The position numbers were made by a program, and so were the translations under genes. The notes below the pieces were generated by a model. That model searched no databases. It was not told the DNA's origin and saw only the letters and a list, made by a program, of their open reading frames with translations. This document shows positions 26,324 to 35,439 of a stretch of 64,000 bases of DNA, piece by piece. Origin of the DNA: Marixanthotalea marina (GTDB lineage: Bacteria > Bacteroidota > Bacteroidia > Flavobacteriales > Flavobacteriaceae); the NCBI GenBank assembly GCA_018883545.1, contig JAHLEH010000001.1, positions 1,087,394 to 1,151,393 of the forward strand, read 5' to 3'. Position 1 is the stretch's first letter; the number at the start of each line of letters is the position of its first letter.

Positions 26324-28141
26324 TTACTCGATTTTAAACACGATAGATGTTTCAAATGGCATTTTATTTGGACAAGTAATTGATAGACCGTCTGCTTCTT
26401 GTTTCCATTCTATTTTACCTTCGTATCCTAGGAGTTCAACTGTTTTTATTGCTTTGTTCAAGTATTTAGTATCTTTCCCCAGAGATTTTATCTTTAAGTT
26501 AGTGCCTGGTTCTGGTACGGTCATACAAAACGCATATAAATGACCATTTTTACCAACAGTGAAACGGAAATCTTGAGTGCTAAATTTAAAATTTGCATGT
26601 TTTTCTTCTAGTTTTCCTCCAGGGAGCATTTTTAATTTTCCATTTATTTGCTCTCCTTCACCTGGGATATTCCAAGCATGACTTCCATAAACAGCTTCAC
26701 CATTTCTTCGCATCCAAACACCAACTTCCTTTAGCATTTTTTGACTACCTTCATCCAAAGAGCCATCTGGTAAAATAGAAATACAAAGTGCTGCATTACC
26801 ATCGCGAGCAATGGCTTCAATAACATACCTAATCATCATACCAGAATCATAAGTGAAATCTGGTTCATAAAACCAATCGCCAACAGGAGCTTCAGCAATC
26901 CAAGGTTGGTTGGTGTTAATTTTTTCAGGAACACCAAATTCCTCGGTATTTACAGTGCCATTTGTTTTGTGACGGAACTTTACAATACTAAAAGTATTTA
27001 CTTCACCACGGCGTTGAAGTGCTCGATTGTAAAAATCGGCCATAACCAAAGGCATGGCATTGGTTTTTATGCCAGTTCCTGTACCGTTTCCTGTAAATGG
27101 TCCCTGAACGGTTCCATCGGTATAAATAAAATCTGGGTCATAATTTTCAACAACATCCATCATGCGCAAGGCCCATTGAGTTGAATACCATTTGGCATAT
27201 TCAAGGTGATTAATGAAAATACCTGCTGGAGCTGGAGACCAATCACTATGTGCTTTTTCTTCAACACCTTTATATTCTCGTAAATCAATGCCATATAGGA
27301 GGCGTGGATCATATCCTTCCCACCATTTACCTTTGCCATCGGCTAGTGTTAAATTACCATCATAAGGGATTCCTTTTTTATCTCCTTCTTTATCACTTCC
27401 AAAAGCTGTTTGCCACCACCACCAAGAATATTCATGATGGAAGGTAACACCAAAGCGCATACCTACAGCACGACTCGCCTTTGCCCATTCACCGATTAAA
27501 TCACGTTTTGGTCCCATATTGACCGAATTCCAAGGATTGTAATGCGAATTCCAAGAATCGAATTGGTCATGATGCACGCCTTGAATCATTAAGAAGCGAG
27601 CACCTGCATCTTTATAAATCTTCACTAAAGTTTCTGGATCGAGTTTAGTAGGATTCCAATCACGTAAAACTTCTTTGTAACCTACTTCTGATGGATGACC
27701 ATACCTTTTAAGATGATTTTTGTTGGCTTTTGTTCCTTGGGAATAGAGTCTACGGGCATACCAGTCGCCACTTTCACCAGCAGATTGTGGACCAAAATGT
27801 ACCCAAATGCCAAACTTTGCATCACGAAGCCATGCTGGCTCACCAGGGTAATTTTCTTCTATAGACTTCCAAGTTGGCTCAAAGGGTCCTTCTGCGATGG
27901 GAATATCCAATTTCACTTCGGGAAACGACCTCCAATCCCCCATTTGAACACTATTTACAGGTTGTTTTTCAGGAATTTGAGGGAATGGTGGTAGTAATTT
28001 AGAATCACTAGTGTGTTTTGGATTTTGTGCCTGATTTATTGAGGTAAAAAACATTAATAAAAATGATAAAAGCAAACAAATCCTCGTTTGCTTTATAATG
28101 CTTAAATACAATTTTAAACTTTTGTAAAATGGACTTATCAT
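26324..28141 (-). CDS. GH29 alpha-L-fucosidase family
   Basis: The 605-residue protein opens with a long N-terminal signal region (ends near INQAQ; a later Met in FLLMFF is an alternative start). The GH29 catalytic barrel shows WLRDAKFGIWVHFGPQS, FLMIQGVHHDQFDSWNS, FGVTFHHEYSWWWW and the nucleophile-strand motif DFIYTDGTVQGPF. A C-terminal beta-domain follows. GH29 enzymes cleave alpha-L-fucosides, and relatives act on alpha-L-galactosides. In this locus a terminal L-sugar cap on a complex xylan is a reasonable target, but this is inference. It is the last gene of the GH95 operon, 15 bases after GH43. Confidence 0.87.
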   Translation of the reverse strand: MISPFYKSLKLYLSIIKQTRICLLLSFLLMFFTSINQAQNPKHTSDSKLLPPFPQIPEKQPVNSVQMGDWRSFPEVKLDIPIAEGPFEPTWKSIEENYPGEPAWLRDAKFGIWVHFGPQSAGESGDWYARRLYSQGTKANKNHLKRYGHPSEVGYKEVLRDWNPTKLDPETLVKIYKDAGARFLMIQGVHHDQFDSWNSHYNPWNSVNMGPKRDLIGEWAKASRAVGMRFGVTFHHEYSWWWWQTAFGSDKEGDKKGIPYDGNLTLADGKGKWWEGYDPRLLYGIDLREYKGVEEKAHSDWSPAPAGIFINHLEYAKWYSTQWALRMMDVVENYDPDFIYTDGTVQGPFTGNGTGTGIKTNAMPLVMADFYNRALQRRGEVNTFSIVKFRHKTNGTVNTEEFGVPEKINTNQPWIAEAPVGDWFYEPDFTYDSGMMIRYVIEAIARDGNAALCISILPDGSLDEGSQKMLKEVGVWMRRNGEAVYGSHAWNIPGEGEQINGKLKMLPGGKLEEKHANFKFSTQDFRFTVGKNGHLYAFCMTVPEPGTNLKIKSLGKDTKYLNKAIKTVELLGYEGKIEWKQEADGLSITCPNKMPFETSIVFKIE

Positions 28142-28156
28142 GCTTATTTTTTTTAA

Positions 28157-29902
28157 TTATTCAGCTGGTACTATGTTATTACCATTTGTAGCGTATAGCC
28201 CCAATAGACACCCGGTGAACCCACCGGCTACATCGGTTGATAGAATGTCGCCAGATAGGGTGCCTCCTAAACTTTTAAATGTAGTGCCATCAGTCGAATA
28301 TGAGAATTCATATTTGTCGCCATTCGCTGAAATTTTCAGCTTTATAGGGTTTTTTAAGTCGATTTTAGTGCTAGCAAGCACTTCGGAAATAATTTGTCCG
28401 CGTCTGTTTGGCCATCTGTTCTTTTCTAAAACAAGGTAGAAATCCTTGTCTTTTTTGGTAACACCAAATACAAAGTTAGAACCTTCATTCTGTAAAGCGA
28501 CCACACCGGCCAAATCTTTTTCAGATTTTGGTGTGTAATCTAATGTTGTAGAGAATGTGAACGTTCTATGTTGTTGTCTGTAGAACAAGGTTGAAGTTGG
28601 CTTTACTTCTTTAATGTTCGTTTCGAATGGGTGTATTTCCAAACCATTTTTGGTGGTTTCAATAAAATCCTCGCGCTGCCCTCTCAAGCCAATCCATCGG
28701 TAATCCAGTTTATCTGAAGTGAAATTTTCTGTATAAGTAAAATTTCCATTAGGTAAGAAACCGTTTTGTCCTGTTTTGTTCTCTACACCTTTAGGCATTT
28801 CTAGTTTAGGTTCTAATGGGATTAAACCATTTTCGAATACTGGGTAGTCGCCAGACCAATCTACTGGTAAAATGAAAGTTTCGCGACCTGTGTTTACTCT
28901 GTTTTCTTCATTTGGTCTAACGGCCAAGAATACACCGTAATATTTTCCGTTAGGGCCTTCAACCAAATCGGCATGCCCAGCCCAATCAACTTTATTGTTA
29001 CGATCTTTTCCAAAATAACGTTGTGTTAAAATAGGATTGCTTGGCGCAGGAATAAATGGCCCTTTTGGGCTATCACTTTTAAATATAACCTCACTATGCC
29101 AACCACCAGTTCCACCTTCGGCACACATTAAATAATAACTGCCATCTTTTTTGTAAAGGTGAGGTGCTTCAATCCAAATAGGTTTTTTAGTAATGTCTAC
29201 ACCACCGTCTACAATAATTTTATCGGTTCCAGGAATTACCTTGTCGTTTTCAACGTCGTATTCCCACATTTTAATAACGCGGTGTCCATTATACAATTCT
29301 TTTCCTCTGTCTGGAGCATCATTGTGAACTATGTAACCTTTTCCATCGTCATCAAAGAAAATAGAAGGGTCAATGCCACCGAAATCTAGTTTTATAGGGC
29401 TGCCCCAGCCTTGTTTAGGGTCTTTTGATTTAACAATAATGTTTCCCAAACCTCCTGTAAAGGCAGTTACAATCATGTAAAATGTATCGTTGTGCGGATT
29501 GTAAGTAATGCCAGGAGCATAAACACCTGCGCTGATACCTGTATCGTGTGGATTGAATTCTTCAATATTATCCAACACACCACCAAGATCAGTCCAATTT
29601 ACCAAATCTTTGGAATGGAAAATGGGTACACCAGGGAACATAGCAAATGAAGAACATACCATATAGTAATCATCACCTTTTCTGGTAATGGCAGGGTCTG
29701 GATAGCATCCTTGAAGTATTGGGGTGTAGAATTCACCTGCTTCTAATGGAAAGTCTTTGTAAACTTGGTCGTTCCCTTGGTAAACTGCATTGGTAAAAAG
29801 TGCAGGATTTTTGGATTTTTTCTTTAATGTTTGGCTATTCAGTCCTGTAAAGGAAAGGAAGGCCAATGTAAAACAAAAGCATATTAGTCGTGTTTTTTTC
29901 AT
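28157..29902 (-). CDS. GH43 beta-xylosidase/alpha-L-arabinofuranosidase with C-terminal beta-sandwich
   Basis: This 581-residue protein has a signal peptide (ends near GLNSQ), a five-bladed GH43 propeller and a C-terminal beta-sandwich (~400-581). The three acidic residues are visible: general base Asp in GCYPDPAI, the pKa-modulating Asp in GGIDPSIFFDD and the acid Glu in WIEAPHLYK. The enzyme should release arabinose or xylose from xylo-oligosaccharides. It lies 34 bases after GH97 and 15 before GH29. Which sugar it releases cannot be decided from sequence alone. Confidence 0.9.
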   Translation of the reverse strand: MKKTRLICFCFTLAFLSFTGLNSQTLKKKSKNPALFTNAVYQGNDQVYKDFPLEAGEFYTPILQGCYPDPAITRKGDDYYMVCSSFAMFPGVPIFHSKDLVNWTDLGGVLDNIEEFNPHDTGISAGVYAPGITYNPHNDTFYMIVTAFTGGLGNIIVKSKDPKQGWGSPIKLDFGGIDPSIFFDDDGKGYIVHNDAPDRGKELYNGHRVIKMWEYDVENDKVIPGTDKIIVDGGVDITKKPIWIEAPHLYKKDGSYYLMCAEGGTGGWHSEVIFKSDSPKGPFIPAPSNPILTQRYFGKDRNNKVDWAGHADLVEGPNGKYYGVFLAVRPNEENRVNTGRETFILPVDWSGDYPVFENGLIPLEPKLEMPKGVENKTGQNGFLPNGNFTYTENFTSDKLDYRWIGLRGQREDFIETTKNGLEIHPFETNIKEVKPTSTLFYRQQHRTFTFSTTLDYTPKSEKDLAGVVALQNEGSNFVFGVTKKDKDFYLVLEKNRWPNRRGQIISEVLASTKIDLKNPIKLKISANGDKYEFSYSTDGTTFKSLGGTLSGDILSTDVAGGFTGCLLGLYATNGNNIVPAE

Positions 29903-29936
29903 TGTTTGTTATAGTTTTAGTTAATTGTTTCTAATC

Positions 29937-31871
29937 TTAGTTCATAATTAAAACACCGCCATTGGTTGGGATATTTAATTCTACTTCTTGATTTTGTTTC
30001 ATTTTTACCGTTCTAAATCCTTTTTCAGATTTTTTGCCATCTTCATAAATTTGATATGCTTCACCAGAAGCAATCATTGGTAATTTTACTTTAATTTTCA
30101 ATGCTTCCGATTGCGCATTTACACCGGCTATGTACCAAGTGTCGCCATGGCGGCGAGCCAAAACAACATATTTTCCTGGATAACCATCAATAAGAACAGT
30201 TTCGTCCCAAGTAGTAGGAACATCTCTTATGAAATCCAATTCGTGCTGTGGTACATCTTCTAAATTGTTTGGTGTAAGTCCAAACATTTGAACTGGGTTT
30301 TGAAATAATACACCGGTAGCCAGTTGAAACACATTTGAAGTTAATCGTTTTTGACCACGTTCATTACCTTTGTTCAAATAGTCGTTCAACAAAATGCCAC
30401 CAAACTCCATACTGGCTACTGCATTACGGCTAAATGGGTGCAATGTCGCATAGAATGCTTCCTTATTGCGCGTATCTTGTGAGAAGATAAGCATTTCTGA
30501 AGCCAAAACCGCTTCACTTCCAACAAAGTTAGGATACATACGCTCCCAACCTCTTGGTAATGTAGCACCGTGGAAAATAATCATTAAACCATAATAGTTG
30601 GCATCAGATAAAATGTCTTCGTACAAACGCATGGTTTCTTGTTTGTCACCACCAAAGAAATCAACCTTTAATCCCTTTACGCCAACTTCTTTCAACCATT
30701 TCAGTTCTTTTTTTCTCGCTATGGAGGTGTTCATTTTGTTCTTTGGTGTTTGGAATGCATCGTTTACTATACCATTGGAATTATACCAAAGAAACACATC
30801 TACATTTTTAGATTTGGCATATTTAATAAGTTCCTCCATTTTTTCATAACCAATGTTGCTATCCCAATAAGCATCAATTAAAATATACTCAAAGCCCATG
30901 GCTGAAGCTAAATCGATATATTTTACTTGGTCATCATAGTTCATGCTGTTGTCTTGCCATACAATCCAACTCCAAGAACCTTTACCATAGTCAAAATCTT
31001 TGGAAGCTTCATAGAGTGGGTCGACCAAATCATAAGAAATGGTTGTTTCAGCAATAGGTTTTAAGGTTTCTCCAACAGTAATTGTTCGCCATGGCGTTAT
31101 TCCAGGTAAACCAATTTGGGCGCCTGTACTACCAAAACCATTGTTTTGAAGTGCATGAGGATATTCTACGGTATAGATTCCATTTTTATAATTGCTTAAA
31201 TGGGAACCACAGTAAAGACTGGATACACCTGTTTCAGATAATAAGACCCAACCATTATCGCCAACATGAAACAAGCTAGGAAATACATAACCAAACTCGG
31301 CCGTATTAGAATCCATCGACGCATCAGCAGTATAGCCACTTTCGTAACTTGGAGCCGTACGGGCAAAACCTGTCATTGGCTTCATCATAGGCGATAAAAA
31401 GGATGTTGTAAAAGTGGGGAACTTATAACCTGTAGCTTCTTCTGTAACTACGCAAGACATGGTTTCCCCCCAATTAGGTAATTCATACCTTAAGGCAACA
31501 TCGTTATTGCTAACTTGAAATACAACAGAGATTTGTTTTTCATCTGAGTTGGCAATTGTATAGGTTAAGCTATTTGCCTCATAGGAGATTTTAGATTGTT
31601 TAATTCTATCTTCTTCATAAGTTTTACTCACTTTATCATTTGAAGATTCTACAAAACTTATATTGCTTATAAAATCACCTTCATTGGTTTTAAGGCCCAA
31701 TGGGGAGTTCTCAAGAATAGCTTTGCCATTGTAAGTTACTGCATAAACTGGTTTGCCATTTTCAATGGTAACATTTACTTTCAGTTTGCCATCAGGACTT
31801 GATATTTCAGCATTCTGAGCTATAAGTGCCGATGTAATTAAAAAAAAGGATAGAACGATTAATTTTTTCAT
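29937..31871 (-). CDS. GH97 glycosidase, retaining type (putative alpha-galactosidase)
   Basis: I chose the ATG at 31871, which opens a normal signal peptide (MKKLIVLSFFLITSALIAQ). An in-frame upstream start exists, but it would overlap the previous gene and put charged residues ahead of the signal peptide. The resulting 644-residue protein has the N-terminal beta-super-sandwich, a barrel with FEYILIDAYWD, VDVFLWYNSNG and GVKGLKVDFFGGDKQETM, and a C-terminal beta-sandwich. In GH97 the Asp in KVDFF is the nucleophile of the retaining alpha-galactosidase branch. The inverting SusB-like branch lacks it. It neighbours a second GH97. Confidence 0.88.
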   Translation of the reverse strand: MKKLIVLSFFLITSALIAQNAEISSPDGKLKVNVTIENGKPVYAVTYNGKAILENSPLGLKTNEGDFISNISFVESSNDKVSKTYEEDRIKQSKISYEANSLTYTIANSDEKQISVVFQVSNNDVALRYELPNWGETMSCVVTEEATGYKFPTFTTSFLSPMMKPMTGFARTAPSYESGYTADASMDSNTAEFGYVFPSLFHVGDNGWVLLSETGVSSLYCGSHLSNYKNGIYTVEYPHALQNNGFGSTGAQIGLPGITPWRTITVGETLKPIAETTISYDLVDPLYEASKDFDYGKGSWSWIVWQDNSMNYDDQVKYIDLASAMGFEYILIDAYWDSNIGYEKMEELIKYAKSKNVDVFLWYNSNGIVNDAFQTPKNKMNTSIARKKELKWLKEVGVKGLKVDFFGGDKQETMRLYEDILSDANYYGLMIIFHGATLPRGWERMYPNFVGSEAVLASEMLIFSQDTRNKEAFYATLHPFSRNAVASMEFGGILLNDYLNKGNERGQKRLTSNVFQLATGVLFQNPVQMFGLTPNNLEDVPQHELDFIRDVPTTWDETVLIDGYPGKYVVLARRHGDTWYIAGVNAQSEALKIKVKLPMIASGEAYQIYEDGKKSEKGFRTVKMKQNQEVELNIPTNGGVLIMN

Positions 31872-31926
31872 TTTTATAAGTTTAATTTCTCTTGGATTAG
31901 TTGATTTTATATGATGTTTAATTTTT

Positions 31927-33831
31927 TTAGTCAATAGGACAAATATAAGCTGCAAAACCGCCACGACGAAGCATTTTTACATCTATGGTCGAGTTTTTAT
32001 TAACAACCATGTATTTGGTTGAAAAAGTTGTATCGTATTCGCCATCAGAAATCAATGTAAGTTTATATGATTTTCCTTCTGGTAGAAAATCGAATTTCAA
32101 ATTTTGAATTCGTTCCCTTCTGCCATCAGAATTGATGCCTCCAACATACCAGTTTTTACCCTTTTTTCGGGCAATAACTGCAAACCTACCTGGGTAGCCA
32201 TCTACGAGTTTGGTGTCGTCCCAAGTGCTTGGTACATGTTTTAAAAAGGTTTTGGGGGCATCTGGTAAATTTCGGTAGCCCTCTGGTCTATCGGCCATAT
32301 GTTGCATAGCCGATTCAAATACCACGCTAAGTGCCAGTTCATGTCCGTAAGAGGTAATGTGTGCATATTGTGAATTGGTAAATGTTACAGGCGTATAATC
32401 CATAGAACCTACAACATTTCTCGTAAAGGGCATTATTGTGTTGTGTTCCGGAGCTGTTGTAGTAAGCTCAGGACCGTTATTGTACCATTCCGCGCCTCGT
32501 ACAGCTTCGTAAGTCATAAGGTGCGGATAGGTTCTTTGCCAGCCTCTAGGAACCAAACAACCATGGAAATAGACCATGATTTTATATTTTGCAGCATCTT
32601 CAAGAATGTCAATGTAATAATTCATCATATCCTGTTTTTCACTCAAGAAAAAGTCAACCTTTATGCCTTTTACGCCTAATTTGTTCAATTTTTCAAATTC
32701 TGTTACTCTGCTTTCGTGGGTTAACATGCGATCTACCGGAGTCGAGGTAATCCATTTGAATTTTCCCGAGTTGTACCACATCAAAGTTTTCAATCCTTTT
32801 GAATCGATGTACTTAATAGCGTCTTCTAAATTGCCACCATTTTCCATTTGGTCCCATTCCCAATCCAAAAGGGTATAAGGCCAACCCATTTCGGCAGCCA
32901 GATCGGCAAATTCAGTAACCACTTGGTAATCTTTGGTGCCGTGGTTATGTGACCAATAATTCCATGAAGCAACGCCAGGTTGTATCCAATCAGTATCGGT
33001 TAAAACCGAAGGTGTTGAAACATCTTGTATTAGGGTAGATTCAACAACATCGGCAAGACTTCCCATCATAACAACACGCCAAGGTGATTGCCAGGGTAAG
33101 GTGATTCTTGGTTCGGTTTCGCCTTCACCTTCATTCTCTTTGGGCAAAGCCACCGTGTAACTATTCTCAGTACCTATATTGCTTAACTTTGAGGCCGCAT
33201 AATTTCTAAGCACATCTGCTTCGTGGATGAGATACCAGGCGTCTTCGTTGTTTGCTTTAAAAAGCGCAGGATAGCACCAGTCTTGTTGAATGCTATCATT
33301 TTTTGTGTTGTTATATAAACCTTCATTAGAAAGATCAAATTTTTCCAACCATCTATCGGTGCCATCAGGAATGGTGTAGGCCGTTAATTCATCTTTTATG
33401 GTGAAAGTGCCTTTTTTTTCAGGGAATTCATATCTAAAAGTAACCCCGTCATTGTATGCCCTTAAAATGATATTCATTTTTGCTTTTGACGGATTTTCAA
33501 AATAAATAACCACTTCATTGGCAGCGTTACTCCTGTTCGATTTTTTCCCGAGAATGGCCGTATAATTTTCTTCAATAAGTTTAGGCTTATCAGCTTTTAG
33601 GAATTTTAATTCTTTGGAAAAACTTTGGTCGTTTCTAACCAATCCTAAATCGATTCTAGGAATAACTTCGTTTACTGTGTTTTCTTTAGTGTAGTTAACC
33701 TTTAAAAACCAAAATTCAGAATCATTCTGAAGCTTAATGCTAATTTTATTATTGGGAGAAGTTACTTCTACGTTTTGTGAAACCGTAACGGAGGTGATTA
33801 GTAAAAATAGAATTAATAGTTGTTTCTTCAT
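31927..33831 (-). CDS. GH97 glycosidase, retaining type (putative alpha-galactosidase)
   Basis: This 634-residue protein has a signal peptide (ends near SVTVSQ) and the GH97 three-domain layout. Key stretches are WPYTLLDWEWDQM, LKTLMWYNSG, GVKGIKVDFFLSEKQDMM (nucleophile Asp of the retaining branch), YFHGCLVPRGWQRTYPH and the C-terminal LVDGYPGRFAVIARK. It differs clearly from the neighbouring GH97, so the two are not a recent duplication. Alpha-galactosidase activity on galactose-bearing xylan side chains is the inferred role. The distance to the next GH97 start is 55 bases. Confidence 0.88.
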   Translation of the reverse strand: MKKQLLILFLLITSVTVSQNVEVTSPNNKISIKLQNDSEFWFLKVNYTKENTVNEVIPRIDLGLVRNDQSFSKELKFLKADKPKLIEENYTAILGKKSNRSNAANEVVIYFENPSKAKMNIILRAYNDGVTFRYEFPEKKGTFTIKDELTAYTIPDGTDRWLEKFDLSNEGLYNNTKNDSIQQDWCYPALFKANNEDAWYLIHEADVLRNYAASKLSNIGTENSYTVALPKENEGEGETEPRITLPWQSPWRVVMMGSLADVVESTLIQDVSTPSVLTDTDWIQPGVASWNYWSHNHGTKDYQVVTEFADLAAEMGWPYTLLDWEWDQMENGGNLEDAIKYIDSKGLKTLMWYNSGKFKWITSTPVDRMLTHESRVTEFEKLNKLGVKGIKVDFFLSEKQDMMNYYIDILEDAAKYKIMVYFHGCLVPRGWQRTYPHLMTYEAVRGAEWYNNGPELTTTAPEHNTIMPFTRNVVGSMDYTPVTFTNSQYAHITSYGHELALSVVFESAMQHMADRPEGYRNLPDAPKTFLKHVPSTWDDTKLVDGYPGRFAVIARKKGKNWYVGGINSDGRRERIQNLKFDFLPEGKSYKLTLISDGEYDTTFSTKYMVVNKNSTIDVKMLRRGGFAAYICPID

Positions 33832-33850
33832 TTTATTTAGTGTGGTTTAT

Positions 33851-35218
33851 CTAGCGATTAAATTTCCAGTAGTCAAAAAACATTATTTTGGTTGATGCTC
33901 TTCCTTTGAATACAAAATACAAATCGTGTGTTCCAGTTACTTTTTCTATGGTAGATGTTACGACTTCCCATCTATCATCACCACCTGTTAATGGTACCTT
34001 TAAAGTGCTTAATAGTTTTCCATCTTTATTATCCAATCTTACTTCCATAAAAACATCGCTATTATGCGTGGTACCAATTCTAGCAGTAAATTTTGAAGCA
34101 CCCTCTTTGCCAAAATCTACATTTTTAACTTTTGTATAAGCCTCCGTTTTCATGGCTGTGACGAATACACCTACTTCGTTATTTTTCATAGATTTCACAT
34201 TTTCTGACCAAGCTATGGTTTCTGCCTGATTTATAACATAAGGATTTATCGTTTCTAACCCTTCTTTTATACCATCGGTCATTGTTAATTGTTTGATTGT
34301 GCCGTCTTTATTAAACTGTAATTCTTCAACGCAAACCGACCTGTTAAATCCGTTTCCTCCAGGTAGATTTCCGTTATGATAGAAAAAATACGTTTTTCCT
34401 TTATAGTCTATAACACCTGGGTGATTGGTAAAACTTCTACCTTCAGTAGGCATTACAATACCTTGATATTTCCATGGGCCTGTTGGGCTATTTGCTGTAG
34501 AGTAACCTATGTGTTCAGAAATGGGACCAGCTGCAAAAAACAAATAATATAAGTTGTTTCGTTTGTAAAGCCAAGGCCCTTCTTCGTAGGTGGTCGGTCT
34601 GTTTGGATTCTCCTCACCAGTTCGTTTTCCAAAAGATTCAATAGTATTAGGAAACACTTTAATTTCATCATCATAAGAAATCATGTCTTCATTTAGTTTT
34701 ACGTAATGGCACACAGGGTTTCCCCATAAAAGATATGCTTGTTCATCATCATCAATAAAAACCGTAGGGTCTATATCGGCACTGCTGTTTTGTACAAGGG
34801 GTTTGCCTAAAGGATCAATAAATGGGCCATAAGGACTATCGGCAACGGCAACCCCAATACCGTTTTTTCCTTGTCTGTCCGTTATAGGAACATATATGTA
34901 AAATTTACCATTACGCTCAATACATTGTGGTGCCCATGCATTTTTTTTTGCCCAGTTGAATTCTTTGTATGATAGAACGTCACCATGATCGGTCCAATTA
35001 ACCATGTCTTCTGTAGTGTACAATCTCCAATCGTTCATGGTGAACCAGGTCGATTCATCTTCGTCGTGAGATGTATAAAGGTAAACCTTACCATTGTAAA
35101 CCATGGGAGCCGGATCTGCAGTATAATTGGTTTGTATAATTGGGTTTTGGGCAGTACCACTAAAATGTATTACTGAACAAATACCTAATGTGATAAATAA
35201 ATTAAATGTGATTTTCAT
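33851..35218 (-). CDS. GH43 glycosidase with C-terminal CBM6
   Basis: The 455-residue protein has a signal peptide (ends near SGTAQ), a GH43 propeller (~25-320) and a CBM6-like carbohydrate-binding module (~325-455, starting at [13 protein letters not shown] and ending FFDYWKFNR). The general base Asp is in [10 protein letters not shown], the modulator in [11 protein letters not shown] and the acid Glu in [10 protein letters not shown]. Family members of this layout are arabinofuranosidases or beta-xylosidases acting on arabinoxylan. The start follows the GH3 remnant by 9 bases. Confidence 0.9.
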   Translation of the reverse strand: MKITFNLFITLGICSVIHFSGTAQNPIIQTNYTADPAPMVYNGKVYLYTSHDEDESTWFTMNDWRLYTTEDMVNWTDHGDVLSYKEFNWAKKNAWAPQCIERNGKFYIYVPITDRQGKNGIGVAVADSPYGPFIDPLGKPLVQNSSADIDPTVFIDDDEQAYLLWGNPVCHYVKLNEDMISYDDEIKVFPNTIESFGKRTGEENPNRPTTYEEGPWLYKRNNLYYLFFAAGPISEHIGYSTANSPTGPWKYQGIVMPTEGRSFTNHPGVIDYKGKTYFFYHNGNLPGGNGFNRSVCVEELQFNKDGTIKQLTMTDGIKEGLETINPYVINQAETIAWSENVKSMKNNEVGVFVTAMKTEAYTKVKNVDFGKEGASKFTARIGTTHNSDVFMEVRLDNKDGKLLSTLKVPLTGGDDRWEVVTSTIEKVTGTHDLYFVFKGRASTKIMFFDYWKFNR

Positions 35219-35227
35219 TTTATATGT

Positions 35228-35392
35228 TTATTGGATGGAAATTTTAACAACTTTTAAATCTTTGGCTCTTTCGGATGAACTTAATTCAGGATTCTGGAAC
35301 GGAAATTCTTGGGTATTTAGCTGTAATACCCAAAAGATGCCCATGGATAAAATCCATAGGCATTTTGAACTTAGATTAGTAAGTGAGTTCAT
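35228..35392 (-). pseudogene. GH3 beta-glycosidase remnant (N-terminal fragment)
   Basis: This 54-codon frame starts with ATG and a plausible signal peptide and continues EFPFQNPELSSSERAKDL, the characteristic opening of secreted Bacteroidota GH3 beta-xylosidases/glucosidases. The next residues would normally be a (S/K)RLTLEEK-type stretch. Here the frame runs into KVVKISIQ and a stop. Everything after the first ~45 residues of a roughly 800-residue enzyme is missing, and no GH3 sequence is visible in the flanks. It sits between two intact GH43 genes with operon-like spacing (47 and 9 bases). A large internal deletion is the simplest reading. The last eight codons may be the surviving 3' end of that gene or of a neighbour. 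Confidence 0.7.
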
Positions 35393-35439
35393 AACTCAAG
35401 TTTTTTATGTTGTGAAATTATGTTATCACATTTCGGGGA

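Noticed and set aside
31872..31964. Upstream extension of the first GH97 frame, adding 31 residues
   Set aside because: It overlaps the end of the preceding GH97 gene, adds charged residues ahead of a perfect signal peptide and has no family support. The ATG at 31871 is the better start.
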